Origin: Acidobacteriota bacterium
GTDB taxonomy: Bacteria > Acidobacteriota > Terriglobia > Acidiferrales > UBA7541
NCBI GenBank assembly: GCA_003225295.1
Contig: QHYZ01000058.1
Location: 62,001-126,000 of the forward strand
Reading direction: 5' to 3'
DNA length: 64,000 nt
In this document: positions 8,069-16,369 of the stretch, in pieces
How positions within the stretch are numbered: position 1 is the stretch's first letter
How the letters are laid out: every line of letters begins with the position of its first letter
Translations under genes and position numbers: made by a program
Notes under the pieces: model-generated
What the model was told of the DNA's origin: nothing
The model's input: only the letters and a program-made list of their open reading frames with translations
The model's database searches: none

Positions 8069-9634
8069 ATGATCAAGAAAATGCCCAGGCCCCTTTTCCT
8101 CGGATGCGTGCTAACAAGTCTGGTTATCGGCCCCGTCTTTGATTTCGCCCGCGGCGGCGCACCGTCAACGCTGCAGAGCGTCAACAAAGGGATTTTCGCC
8201 ACGCTGGCCACCGACTGCACGATATATGCTGCCGCGAACGGGAACGACGCCCACGATGGAACCAAGCATGCGGACGGAACTATTTACCCAAAAACGCTGT
8301 ATGGTGCGGCGGCATCTACGGTGCCGGGTTCGGTAGTTTGCCTGCTCGGCGGCAGGTATGAGTTGCCTTACGCATTCGTGCCTCCGTACGGCGGCAGCTC
8401 CTCGTCCTGGATCACCTATAAGAATTATGGCGATGGCGATGTGCTCCTGGTGTGGACGGGCGGTTTCACCGCCGCGCCGATGATTAACATAATTTCGACG
8501 GCGGCCTCTCCCACTCCCTATTTGCAATTCATGGGACTCACGCTAGACGGCCAGGGGACGGCTCTTGATGGTTTTTTCTGCAGAGGAACCTCCTCGGTGC
8601 GGTTCTACGGCAACGTCATCAGCAACACCGGGGGGTCCGGCATAGGGACGCAGAACTGCGATTACGTCACCGCCGATCACAATATCATCGCCCACAACGG
8701 CTACATCCCGGCCGGCGCCGATCCGAATATCGCCCAGTATTACAGCTGGACCAGCGGGATTTCGTTCAATATAAACCAGTGCTCCAGCTCTTATGATGGA
8801 TTGCATCTGATTATCTCCAACAACATCGTTGTCGGGGAAGTGGACCAAAGCCCGAATCACATGGACGTCAACGGCAGGCATACCGACGGTGGAGGGATCA
8901 TCCTCGACTATGACACCGATACCGCGCCTCCGGCCGTTTCCTGTCCCTACCCGCCTGGAGCACTGATCGTTAACAATATAGTTTATGGCAATGGCGGCCA
9001 ATGTATCGCCGCCAATCAGGTGTCAAATTTCTGGGTGGTGAACAATACCTGCTATAAGAACGATTTAGACCTTTCCGCGGAGCCCAGTATTGGTGAGTTT
9101 GACTCGCAGAATTCAACGAATGGTCACTTCGTGAATAACATAAGCATTGCCTGGCAGCCGACTCATGCTGCGTACGTGCAGGCCGGTACCAATTCCAACG
9201 TCTATTATTTCAAGAATCTTTATTTCGGGAGTTCCTGCAACTTTGCCTGTTCGGATGCAACACAGTGGTTCTCTGGCGATCCCGTGCTTGCCAATACGCC
9301 TTATTTTGATGACGCGGCGAGCGCGGATGGGCAGTACAAGACAGCACGTCCGCCCTCGGCGGGAACGCCAACCGACCACGCTTCAGCAGCACAAAGATGC
9401 TCGGGTATGATGGTTCCTACTTGCGGTATCGTCAGCGGGTTCGGGCTCGCTTCCTCGAACAGCCCTGCCTACAACGCCGGCATCGACCCCACAACCGACA
9501 GTTTTTTGTCAGCGCGGATGTCGGCCAACCTCAAGGCCGAAATGCAATCTTACATACACGCAGACATCAACGGCAGAACGCGTACTGCCGGGGTTAATTG
9601 GGACTTGGGGGCCTTGGCACACCGGGTTGACTGA
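8069..9634 (+). CDS. Secreted right-handed parallel beta-helix protein
   Basis: 521 residues with a signal peptide (about 1-30, MIKKMPRPLFLGCVLTSLVIG). The mature N-terminus has DCTIYAAANGNDAHDGT and TVPGSVVCLLGGRYELPY, the opening of DUF1565/pectate-lyase-like beta-helix proteins. The body shows repeated rungs such as VRFYGNVISNTGGSGIG, VTADHNIIAHNG, LIISNNIVVG, LIVNNIVYGNGG and FWVVNNTCYKND, typical of parallel beta-helix repeats. The C-terminus has AYNAGIDPT and DINGRTRTAGVNWDLGAL, a closing pattern seen in secreted beta-helix enzymes. Polysaccharide lyase or hydrolase activity is possible but no catalytic residues can be assigned. AAGGAGA lies six bases before the ATG. It follows a structured leader. 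Confidence 0.82.
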   Translation: MIKKMPRPLFLGCVLTSLVIGPVFDFARGGAPSTLQSVNKGIFATLATDCTIYAAANGNDAHDGTKHADGTIYPKTLYGAAASTVPGSVVCLLGGRYELPYAFVPPYGGSSSSWITYKNYGDGDVLLVWTGGFTAAPMINIISTAASPTPYLQFMGLTLDGQGTALDGFFCRGTSSVRFYGNVISNTGGSGIGTQNCDYVTADHNIIAHNGYIPAGADPNIAQYYSWTSGISFNINQCSSSYDGLHLIISNNIVVGEVDQSPNHMDVNGRHTDGGGIILDYDTDTAPPAVSCPYPPGALIVNNIVYGNGGQCIAANQVSNFWVVNNTCYKNDLDLSAEPSIGEFDSQNSTNGHFVNNISIAWQPTHAAYVQAGTNSNVYYFKNLYFGSSCNFACSDATQWFSGDPVLANTPYFDDAASADGQYKTARPPSAGTPTDHASAAQRCSGMMVPTCGIVSGFGLASSNSPAYNAGIDPTTDSFLSARMSANLKAEMQSYIHADINGRTRTAGVNWDLGALAHRVD

Positions 9635-9738
9635 CGGCCCTTCAGGATTTCCTTGTGCACCGAGGCGAGGCCGCCATCCACGGCTGTACTGCACCCTTCA
9701 AATTCGGACATGCGGCCTTTCCGAAACTCACCCCTAAG

Positions 9739-9758
9739 CCCCGGACTTCAGGCCGGGG
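9739..9758. repeat. GC hairpin, possibly the solo end of an IS200/IS605-type element
   Basis: CCCCGG at 9739-9744 pairs with CCGGGG at 9753-9758 around ACTTCAGG, preceded by CCCCTAAG. This wording (AAGCCCC then CTTCAG then a GGGG closing arm) resembles the subterminal hairpins at the right ends of IS200/IS605 elements. No tnpA or tnpB gene is nearby. It lies in the 261 bp between the beta-helix gene and the cytochrome gene, which otherwise shows nothing. It lacks a T-run, so a simple terminator is less likely. Confidence 0.3.
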
Positions 9759-9895
9759 ATATCAGGCTCCGTCAGCGCGGGGTCTTCTGCTGCTCGAGAA
9801 TCCCGGCGCAGGGTCGTTTCACCGTGCCCGCAATCCTAGTGCGCATGCTAACGGCATGGGATTATGATCGTCCTAGCGCTTAGGAGGTGCAGGCA

Positions 9896-10246
9896 ATGGG
9901 CATGCGAGTCACCCGCGGTGCAGTTCTCTTGCTCCTGGCCTGGCCGGCAGCGAAGCTCTTCCCTGCCCCTGGTGATCGAGGATCAGGCTCGCAGGCAAAA
10001 ACGGTTGTCGCAGACGAGCATCGGGAACGCTTGCTCGCCGCGGGAAAGATCCTCTTCGTTGATCGCTGTGCAAAATGCCATGCCGAGCGCGGAGACAAAC
10101 CTCTGAAGAGCGGCCTCCCCCTTAACCAGCGAGAACTATCCGAAGAAGAAATCGCACGGGCGGTTTCAGGCCGCCTCAAGAATGCTCCCGACGAAGACAA
10201 ACGCGCGGTGGTCCTCTACATTAGCAGCCTCATGAAGAGAAAGTGA
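9896..10246 (+). CDS. Small exported c-type cytochrome
   Basis: 116 residues. A signal peptide (MGMRVTRGAVLLLLAWPAAKLF) is followed by a single heme-binding motif C-A-K-C-H in GKILFVDRCAKCHAERGD. A LKNAPDEDKRAVVLYISSL ending follows, the usual last helix of mono-heme class I cytochromes. The start is placed at ATG 9896 because AGGAGG (9882-9887) is correctly spaced for it; a GTG at 9887 would overlap that site. The axial Met is not obvious. A candidate is missing near the C-terminus except the Met of SSLMKRK. It would carry electrons in the periplasm; no partner oxidoreductase is adjacent. Confidence 0.83.
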   Translation: MGMRVTRGAVLLLLAWPAAKLFPAPGDRGSGSQAKTVVADEHRERLLAAGKILFVDRCAKCHAERGDKPLKSGLPLNQRELSEEEIARAVSGRLKNAPDEDKRAVVLYISSLMKRK

Positions 10247-10541
10247 TTGCGTGTTCAGCCGGACACGTCCGTTAGGTTAGTGGCTGTGCTGCCTCGATGG
10301 CAGGGACTAGTACCACGGGCCGCAGAAATCAAGAGGCCTTATATCCCCTGTCCCCGGCCTAAAAACGCCGAGGCTAGGCCCGGGTTTCCGGGTTATTGAG
10401 GCAATTATCGGCTCTTTCTGAGATGTCATAACTTTCCTTTTCTCTCTTCATCCTCACGAAAGCCCGTATTGACGCGATTTTTTCGCATTTCCACTTCGAT
10501 TCTAATGGCGGTCCTGCTCGCTTCACTGGTCAGCGGAATAT

Positions 10542-12378
10542 GTAGTTACTAAATATTAGTTGGCCTCATCGCGCCAGCCCCTTCTCAGAAACTGAATCAG
10601 TAGCTATAGTGGCTATCTTGAAATCTACTACCATCCCTTGACACGAAGGTCTTTCCTGTTGTATTTACTAACCGTGGCTTGCCTCACCGCCAAAGTCGTC
10701 CACGGTCACCGCTACTGGCAAATCATCACCTCCCAACGCATCGACGGAAAACCCTGCCAGATTGTCCTGGCTCACCTCGGCACCGCCGACTCGCTCCTCG
10801 CTCGCCTGCAACAGAAACCCGGTGAGCCCATCAAGGCACGCATCCAACAGTTCGGCTTCCTCGCCGCGGCTTGGGGCCTGGCCCAAAGGCTTCAGCTCGT
10901 CTCCCTCATCGACCGGCACGTGCCCAAGCGGCTGCAAGGCGCCAGTGTCGGTCAGTATCTGTTGCTCGCTGCTTTGAATCGCCTGACCAGTCCCCGCAGC
11001 AAGGCCCAGATGGCCCACTGGTATCAACAGACCGCGCTGCGGCGCTGGCTCCCGCTTTCTCGCCAACAGCTTCGTTCCCAGCGCTTCTGGGACGCCATGA
11101 ACGCGGTCGATGAACAAGCCATCCGCAAGATCGAGACCGCGCTCAGCCAGAAACTGGTGGAGGAGTTTGGGATTGATGTCCGCTGCCTGTGCTTCGATTG
11201 CACGAACTTCGATACCTTCATCGATAGCCGCACGACGTCGGAGCTCGCCCAGCGAGGTCATGCCAAATCGAAGAGGACCGATCTGCGCGTAGTGGGCTTG
11301 GCCTTGCTGGTGAGCATGGACTTCCATATCCCACTCTTCTCCCGCGTCTATCCCGGCAACCAGCCGGACTCAGTCACTTTCGGAAGCGTCACCGAGGAAC
11401 TGATTGAGCGTTACCGCTTGCTGGCCAAGAACCTCGAGCACGTCACTTTGGTGTTCGACAAGGGCAACAATTCGGAAGAGAATCTGGAGGCATTGGTCCC
11501 CAGCCGCTACCACGTGGTCGGATCTATGGTTCCCACCCAGCACCAGGATCTTCTGGAAGTTCCCCTCGACCGTTTCCAGTCCTTCGAGGATCCCCGCTTG
11601 GAGGGAGTCACCGCCTTCCGAACCTCCAAGAAGGTTTTTGGGCGTGAGTGGACCATCGTGGTCACGCGCAGCCAGGAGTTGCTCGACGGACAGCTCCGCG
11701 GCATCGCGCAAGTGCTCCGGAAGCGCCGCCGGGCCTTGTCCGAGCTGCAGTGGAAGCTCAAGCGGAGCCAGGAGCCCGGGGCCAAGGGGAAGGGTTACAC
11801 CTTAAAGAGTCTCCAAGCTCATGCCCAGAATCTCTCCTCGGGCCAGTACATCCAGAAGATCCTGCGGGTAGAAATCCAGCGGCGGCGAGGAAAGCTCCAG
11901 TTCAACTATCACACCGATGCACACGCTCTGGAGAGGCTCACGGCGACCACCCTGGGAAGAAGGATTCTGTTCACTGACAACCACGAGTGGACCACCGAGG
12001 AGATTATTCTGGCTTATCGCAGTCAGTATCATGTGGAGGCCGCCTTCCGCACCATGAAGAATCCTCACTTCGTGGGCTGGGAGCCCATGTATCACTGGAC
12101 CGATCAGAAGATCCGCGTCCATGCCCTCTACTGCGTGATGGCCCTGACTCTGGCCGGGTTGCTGCAGCGCGAAGCGCACCGTACCGGCCTGGAGCTCAGT
12201 TTGGAGGCCATCGGTCGGGAACTTTCCTCGATCTGCGAAGTCATCAATCTCTACGCCCCGATTTCGGGGAAGGCAGGCCGCTTTCGAGCGGCCACTACCT
12301 ACACCGAGCCGACACCCACGAGCAGCCGTCTCGCCGAAATTTTCCGATTGGACGATTGCAAGGCGCGTTAGTAACTAC
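10542..12378 (+). mobile_element. IS1634-like insertion sequence, apparently intact
   Basis: An exact 11-bp inverted repeat bounds the transposase gene: GTAGTTACTAA at 10542-10552 and TTAGTAACTAC at 12368-12378. The right repeat contains the transposase stop codon. Flanking bases (GGAATAT on the left, GCCGGCT on the right) show no target-site duplication. Either the true ends lie slightly elsewhere or the duplication has been lost. About 117 bp separates the left repeat from the transposase start. The flanking gaps 10247-10541 and 12379-12669 contain no gene; the left one has several small GC palindromes near 10370-10400 that may end the cytochrome transcript. Confidence 0.75.
10659..12371 (+). 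CDS. IS1634-family DDE transposase
   Basis: 570 residues from the TTG at 10659 (MYLLTVACLTAKVVHGHRYW), the start that best matches IS1634 family N-termini and has GAAGGT upstream; the frame stays open to 10638. The DDE triad is visible as CFDCTNFDTF (first Asp), LVFDKGNNSEEN (second Asp), and the Y-R-E-K signature AYRSQYHVEAAFRTMKN (catalytic Glu). The insertion between the second Asp and the Glu carries a charged coiled stretch (KRRRALSELQWKLKRSQ), as usual for this family. The C-terminus is complete. It catalyses cut-and-paste transposition. No frameshift or stop is seen, so the element could be active. Confidence 0.92.
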   Translation: MYLLTVACLTAKVVHGHRYWQIITSQRIDGKPCQIVLAHLGTADSLLARLQQKPGEPIKARIQQFGFLAAAWGLAQRLQLVSLIDRHVPKRLQGASVGQYLLLAALNRLTSPRSKAQMAHWYQQTALRRWLPLSRQQLRSQRFWDAMNAVDEQAIRKIETALSQKLVEEFGIDVRCLCFDCTNFDTFIDSRTTSELAQRGHAKSKRTDLRVVGLALLVSMDFHIPLFSRVYPGNQPDSVTFGSVTEELIERYRLLAKNLEHVTLVFDKGNNSEENLEALVPSRYHVVGSMVPTQHQDLLEVPLDRFQSFEDPRLEGVTAFRTSKKVFGREWTIVVTRSQELLDGQLRGIAQVLRKRRRALSELQWKLKRSQEPGAKGKGYTLKSLQAHAQNLSSGQYIQKILRVEIQRRRGKLQFNYHTDAHALERLTATTLGRRILFTDNHEWTTEEIILAYRSQYHVEAAFRTMKNPHFVGWEPMYHWTDQKIRVHALYCVMALTLAGLLQREAHRTGLELSLEAIGRELSSICEVINLYAPISGKAGRFRAATTYTEPTPTSSRLAEIFRLDDCKAR

Positions 12379-12669
12379 GCCGGCTGGCGCCTCCGATAGG
12401 CCTCACAGCCGCGCCAGGCTTGATCTTTTTCGCTCCTGCGGGGTTCCAACCGACGATAACCCGGAAACTCGCGCTAGAATGTATCCTAGAAAGGATCCCC
12501 TGTGCCGCAATATAGGCTTACACTACTTGACAGCCAACACGGTCAGTCCTAACGATTGCTCCTTTGGCTAGAATTGGGAAGCAAGAGTGTTGGGCATTCC
12601 AGTGGTAGACTTTGGCTTCTTGGCTCTGGCCGTTAGGTCTGGCTTTCAGAACCCTGGCGGAGGCGCACC

Positions 12670-13047
12670 ATGGCGTGGCCGAAAAGAACCGAGCCGGTCG
12701 AGAATTTAACCGAGCAAGGCAGTTATGGCGATACGCAGCGGAAGAATCTTCGCCTGAAGAGTTTCGACGCGAGAATTGAGAAGCGCGTTCCTCTTCCAGT
12801 GCAGGTCTACCTCGCCAGTTTGGCAGAGCCCCGGGCTCGCGAACGGACGGTCACAGAAGACGTCAGTCCGCACGGCGCTCGAGTGCTCACCAGTCGATAC
12901 TGGCAGCCGGGCGAAGTGCCGCTGCTTACGTCCTTGATTGGCGAATACCCCCAGCACGCGCGCATCGTCTATTGTGTTCCGCAGCCGAACGGTGGCTATT
13001 GTGTGGGCATCAACTTCGAGGGATCTACATTCAAGTGGTCCGCATGA
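12670..13047 (+). CDS. PilZ-domain protein
   Basis: 125 residues. Residues about 38-120 show the PilZ layout: R-x4-V-x-L-P-V-x-V, then TEDVSPHGARVLTSRYWQPGE (D/N-x-S-x-x-G-motif region, here DVSPHGA), then ARIVYCVPQPNGGYCVGINFEG. The N-terminal RxxxR element that contacts c-di-GMP appears as RIEKRVPLP. It would be a small cytoplasmic c-di-GMP-responsive or degenerate PilZ protein. GGAGGCG lies upstream of the ATG. It sits alone between the IS and a convergent DUF1801 gene. Confidence 0.82.
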   Translation: MAWPKRTEPVENLTEQGSYGDTQRKNLRLKSFDARIEKRVPLPVQVYLASLAEPRARERTVTEDVSPHGARVLTSRYWQPGEVPLLTSLIGEYPQHARIVYCVPQPNGGYCVGINFEGSTFKWSA

Positions 13048-13200
13048 TCCCGTGCGCCGTGGGGGCCTCCGGCCCACAGTGAGCCGTAATCGTTTGGCCC
13101 TTTCCTGCTGGACGGCAGTTAATTAAGTAAAAACCGAGCGCAATTGACCTGCCATCCGTCTCGGCATCAAGGGCACAAGGTAGCCTCGAAGCCAGCCCGC

Positions 13201-13602
13201 TCAGCGCTGTTTCTTGAGTTCGTTCTGCGCGATGCGCGCCTTCACCACCTTTTTCACCAGCGCGGCGGAGAGCGGCTTATCCACCGGAAAGCGGATGGTC
13301 CCTTTGGAGGTTTCCAAGCCCTGGAGATCATTCTCGAACCGCTCCAACACGGACGAACTCATGGGAAAGAAACTGCAATGATTGGGAAACGCGGCAAAGC
13401 CCACCAGCGGCCCTTTGTATCTGAACGTGGGAATCCGATAGCTGATGACCTCGGTGGCCTCCGGCGGCACAGCAGAACGAATCACCGCGCGAATCCTCGT
13501 CAAGGTGCTGCGCGCAGGTTCTGGGACAGCGGCGAGGTATTCGTCCGTGTTCTTCCTAGCGACGTTGCGTTTCGTAGCCGAACCGGAATTCGCTTTTTTC
13601 AT
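13201..13602 (-). CDS. DUF1801 (YdhG/CyaY-like) family protein
   Basis: 133 residues. It contains the DUF1801 core: DEYLAAVPEPARSTLTRIR, then PPEATEVISYRIPTFRYKGPLVGFAAFPNHCSFFP given here as its parts (EVISYRIPTF and FAAFPNHCSFFP), then GTIRFPVDKPLSAALVKKVVKARI. This is the standard order for the family, whose Bacillus member YdhG is described as a putative iron chaperone. The function here is not established. The 11 N-terminal residues are basic. It ends near the PilZ gene and is followed upstream by the frameshifted hydrolase on the same strand. Confidence 0.85.
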   Translation of the reverse strand: MKKANSGSATKRNVARKNTDEYLAAVPEPARSTLTRIRAVIRSAVPPEATEVISYRIPTFRYKGPLVGFAAFPNHCSFFPMSSSVLERFENDLQGLETSKGTIRFPVDKPLSAALVKKVVKARIAQNELKKQR

Positions 13603-13617
13603 AGGGCCATCCTGTAA

Positions 13618-14439
13618 CTATCTTCCCATCAGAAAAAATTGTTGCATGGCATCAGCAATGGCTTTGGGAGCCATAAGAACCGCGGCATGGTTGCGGCCTT
13701 CGAGGGAGCGGTACTGGGCGATAGGAAGCGTCTCGGTGAGGGCCTGGGCGCCATGGTGAAAAAACGCCTCGCTCTGACCTCCTACCACTACCAGAGTCGG
13801 TGCCGCAGTGGCGGCCCATCGTTTGACCGGTAATGGTTGGCCTTCTTGAGCCCCCCGACAGAATAGCGAGGTCATATCTCAGAGTATGCGCCGTACCGGT
13901 CATTTTTGACCAACCCGGCATCAGCAGTCGCATGATCGTGACCGCAAAGGGCGGATTCCCCATACCCTTGGTGAAGAAGAGCTTAACAGCATCGCTAGGA
14001 TGGCCTTCCGACACCATCTCGGTGATCTGATTGCCAAAATCAGCCGGCATTGGCGGACGGCTGTCGTCGACGATGAAGGGCGGCTCATACAGGAACAGCT
14101 TCTGCACCTTGCCCCCTAGCTCGCTTGTGGCTTCCAAAGCTAGAACCGCGCCAGAGGATACGCCAAACACGAAGGCCGATCCGCCGGTGGCATCGATCAG
14201 AGCTTCGATATCTTCAACCTCACGTTCCACGGCGTACGGCTGAGTATCTGTGCTTTTGCCTCGGCCGCGGCGGTCGTAGTTGATGACCGTGAAGTGCTCA
14301 GCCAAGTGCTTGGCCAGCCATCTAGTGCCACTACGGTCTGCCAAAGCGCCCGTCACCAGGATGACCACCGGCCCGGCGCCGGTCTGTTCAAAGGCGACCA
14401 GCGTGCCATCTTTGGACGTTACGGTTTTTTGTTTTGCAT
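13618..14439 (-). pseudogene. Alpha/beta-hydrolase gene with two single-base homopolymer frameshifts
   Basis: The body shows GPVVILVTGALADRSGT, NYDRRGRGKSTDT, the elbow VFGVSSGAVLALEA (nucleophile Ser), and LFLYEPPFIVDD. It then loses frame in a run of six G (13851-13856 as C on the plus strand). Removing one G restores GQPLPVKRWAATAAPTLVVVGG and the His region LEGRNHAAVL to a stop at 13618. At the 5' end the natural start ATG 14439, behind AGGACGG, is also out of frame. One extra A in its A6 run gives MQNKKTVTSKDGTLVAFEQ. Two indels, both in homopolymers, may be decay or sequence error. In either case the window as given does not encode a full enzyme. Confidence 0.75.
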
Positions 14440-14454
14440 CGATATCCGTCCTGT

Positions 14455-14574
14455 TCAGCGCTCTGTTGGCGACATATAGAAACTGAGATAAAGAATAACG
14501 AGGATCGCGAGCAAGCCCGTAAGCACGGCGCCGATGCGTCGAAGAGTGCGGCGGGGACGGTGCGCTTCGCTCAT
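14455..14574 (-). CDS. 39-residue membrane peptide, possibly the N-terminal fragment of a larger membrane protein
   Basis: It starts at ATG 14574, overlapping the SRPBCC stop as ATGA, so translation is probably coupled. It encodes a basic N-terminus (MSEAHRPRRTLRRIG) and one transmembrane helix (AVLTGLLAILVILYLSFY), then stops after MSPTER. The N-terminus resembles what I would expect at the start of the membrane protein whose C-terminal part survives at 15127-15480, so it may be a truncated copy. It could also be a genuine small membrane protein. Confidence 0.45.
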   Translation of the reverse strand: MSEAHRPRRTLRRIGAVLTGLLAILVILYLSFYMSPTER

Positions 14575-15080
14575 GACCCGCTTGCTCCCCGTTCCTTCCA
14601 GCGAGCATCCGCAGACGCCAACAACTCAGCGAGCTTGTCGTAGCACTCCGCCGCGCCGTGCTCCATGCCGGACTTGATCACCGCGTCGCGAATCTCCCGC
14701 GACTGGTACAGCACCGTGATTGTAAGCGTCGTTCTTCCGCGGTCCTCGACCAGGACCAAAGTATTCTGCGACTCGCCCGGGTAATCGTCAAACGACTCGG
14801 TGCTCACGAGGCGCTCCGGCGGCACGATCTCCTGGTAAACGCCGCGCATCCCCATGTCCCTGCCGTCGGGGCCTCGCAACACGGAGCGCCACCCGCCGCC
14901 CACTTTCAGATCGATCTCGCAGACCGCCAGCGACCAGCCTCGCGGCCCAAACCAACGCTTGAACAACTCGGGCTTGGTCAAAGCGTCGAAGACCAGGCGG
15001 CGCGGAGCGTCGAAGACACGGGTCATCACGACCTCCCGTTCCGTGGGCGTAGTTACTTTCAATGTTCCGGTATTTTTCAT
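14571..15080 (-). CDS. SRPBCC (AHSA1-like) domain protein, copy 1
   Basis: 169 residues of the activator of Hsp90 ATPase-like SRPBCC family: TEREVVMTRVFDAPRRLVFDALTKPELFKRWFGP, given as parts VMTRVFDAPR and FDALTKPELFKRWFGPRGW, then VCEIDLKVGGGWR, then RDMGMRGVYQEIVPPERLV, and a C-terminal helix ending YDKLAELLASADARWKERG. The domain forms a hydrophobic ligand cavity. The ligand is unknown. AAGGAGATCACCG precedes the ATG and is repeated almost exactly before copy 2. It is third in the minus-strand ArsR-SRPBCC-SRPBCC unit. Such ArsR-linked SRPBCC genes are common in soil bacteria. Confidence 0.87.
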   Translation of the reverse strand: MKNTGTLKVTTPTEREVVMTRVFDAPRRLVFDALTKPELFKRWFGPRGWSLAVCEIDLKVGGGWRSVLRGPDGRDMGMRGVYQEIVPPERLVSTESFDDYPGESQNTLVLVEDRGRTTLTITVLYQSREIRDAVIKSGMEHGAAECYDKLAELLASADARWKERGASGS

Positions 15081-15126
15081 CGGTGATCTCCTTCATCGCT
15101 TCGTGTGTCCACGTTTCTTCTCCTGA

Positions 15127-15480
15127 TCAGCCGTCAACGCGCACGCGCAACTGCATCACGCGGAGTTGGCCGCCGACCCAAGCTTGCGGCATGGCCAGCA
15201 CGATGAGCGCGATCGGATACCAGTGAGGCCCGAAGGCCGGTCCTTTGTTCCACGTTACGATGGCGCCCAGAATGCCCGCCGCAAGGCCCAACACGCCGCC
15301 CACCAATGCGTGCACCATGGCCCGGTCGGGCGCGAGCCGGGCAATGACGTAACTGGCGGCGACTCCATAGATAGCGCGATAAACGGTGGCAAGCAGGAGG
15401 GGCCCGTCGAAGCCCACCATGGACTGGCCCCATGGTGGGAAGACACCGACTATGTGCAGCACGATGTCGGTGGCGAAGCC
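15127..15480 (-). pseudogene. Membrane protein lacking its N-terminus, fused out of frame to SRPBCC copy 2
   Basis: In its own frame this stretch reads GFATDIVLHIVGVFPPWGQSM, given as GFATDIVLHIV and VFPPWGQSM, then LLLATVYRAIYGVAASYVIARLAP, then HALVGGVLGLAAGILGAIVTWN, then WYPIALIVLAMPQAWVGGQL: four hydrophobic segments. The expected first transmembrane helix and start codon are missing. The nearest start is a GTG at 15462 inside the conserved part. The sequence begins exactly where SRPBCC copy 2 loses its C-terminus, so one deletion probably removed the end of one gene and the beginning of the next. Confidence 0.55.
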
Positions 15481-15943
15481 CGACGAGCCGGTCGTAGCTC
15501 GCGGCGACCCCCCGCTCCATGCCGGACTTGAGGACAGCGTCGCGAGCCTCTGACGATACGTAGAGGATGGTAGTAGTCATCGTGGTCCTGCCGCCCCGTT
15601 CGACCAGGGTGGCGGTGATCAGCGACTCGCCTGGGTACCAGGCCTCGTCGAACAACTCGGTATAGACGAGCCGCTCCAGCGGCACGATCTCGCGGTAGAC
15701 ACCGCCCATCCCCATTTCTTTTCCGCCGCTGTGACGCCAGACGTAACGATAGGCGCCGCCCACTCTCAGATCAATCTCGCAGACCGGCATCGACCAGCCC
15801 GGCGGTCCCAGTAACCACTGCTTGACCAGTTCGGGCTTGGTGAAGGCGTCGAAGACCAAGGTGCGCGGAGCATCGAAGACGCGTGTCATGACGATCTCCC
15901 GATCGCCGCCGGTCGTCAGTTTCAAAGTTCCCGGGTCCTTCAT
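15134..15943 (-). CDS. SRPBCC (AHSA1-like) domain protein, copy 2, with aberrant C-terminal extension
   Basis: Residues 1-154 are a close paralogue of copy 1 (DREIVMTRVFDAPRTLVFD, KPELVKQWLLGPPGW, VCEIDLRVGGAYRY, KEMGMGGVYREIVPLERLV, AVLKSGMERGVAASYDRL). After SYDRLV, near base 15482, the frame continues for about 115 residues of Arg/His/Pro-rich sequence. That tail is merely the wrong frame of the adjacent membrane-protein gene. The normal last helix is lost. The domain core may still fold, but the long basic tail is suspicious and the gene may be non-functional. GAGGAGATCACCG precedes the start. It is the first SRPBCC gene after the ArsR regulator. Confidence 0.75.
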   Translation of the reverse strand: MKDPGTLKLTTGGDREIVMTRVFDAPRTLVFDAFTKPELVKQWLLGPPGWSMPVCEIDLRVGGAYRYVWRHSGGKEMGMGGVYREIVPLERLVYTELFDEAWYPGESLITATLVERGGRTTMTTTILYVSSEARDAVLKSGMERGVAASYDRLVGLRHRHRAAHSRCLPTMGPVHGGLRRAPPACHRLSRYLWSRRQLRHCPARARPGHGARIGGRRVGPCGGHSGRHRNVEQRTGLRASLVSDRAHRAGHAASLGRRPTPRDAVARAR

Positions 15944-16020
15944 CGGTGATCTCCTCGATCGTTTGGTGCGCGCACGTTTTTGAGACTAGGCCAGCCCGCA
16001 GGTTCACGGTATGCCATTCT

Positions 16021-16359
16021 TCACCGCCGCAGGCCCCGACGCTTCTTCTCACCGGTCTTCAACTCCTCGAGAAGGGTGTCCAGGCGCTGGAAGTTGTCCT
16101 CCCAAAGACTCCGGTACCTCTCCAGCCACACTTCAAGCTCCTGGAGTGGCGCGGGCCGCAATGCATAAATTCGGCGTTGCGCGTCCACGCGAAATTCAAC
16201 CAGTCCGGCATCACCGAGCACCCGCAGGTGTTTGGAGACTTGCGGTTGGCGGAGACGCAACCGCTGGGCCATATCCCCGACGGGCCGTGGACCGTCGCGC
16301 AAGAGTTCGACGATTTGAAAACGGCTGGGCTCGGCCAGCGCCCTGAGTGTTGCCATCAT
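16021..16359 (-). CDS. ArsR-family winged-helix repressor
   Basis: 112 residues: LRALAEPSRFQIVELLRDGPRPVGDMAQRLRL, cited as LAEPSRFQIVELL and VGDMAQRLRLRQPQVSKHLRVL, is the ArsR helix-turn-helix. It is followed by the wing AGLVEFRVDAQRRIYALRP and a helix with W residues. There is no CxC metal site, so it is probably not an arsenic sensor but the type that controls neighbouring SRPBCC genes. It is the first gene of that unit. Its ATG (16359) lies only about 10 bases from the predicted -10 box, so the mRNA may be leaderless. Confidence 0.88.
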   Translation of the reverse strand: MMATLRALAEPSRFQIVELLRDGPRPVGDMAQRLRLRQPQVSKHLRVLGDAGLVEFRVDAQRRIYALRPAPLQELEVWLERYRSLWEDNFQRLDTLLEELKTGEKKRRGLRR

Positions 16360-16369
16360 GGCGAATCGG

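Noticed and set aside
10271-10283. TTAGGTTAG half-site downstream of the cytochrome gene
   Set aside because: Matches half of a DtxR box, but lies at the 3' end of a gene, has no second half and is likely chance.
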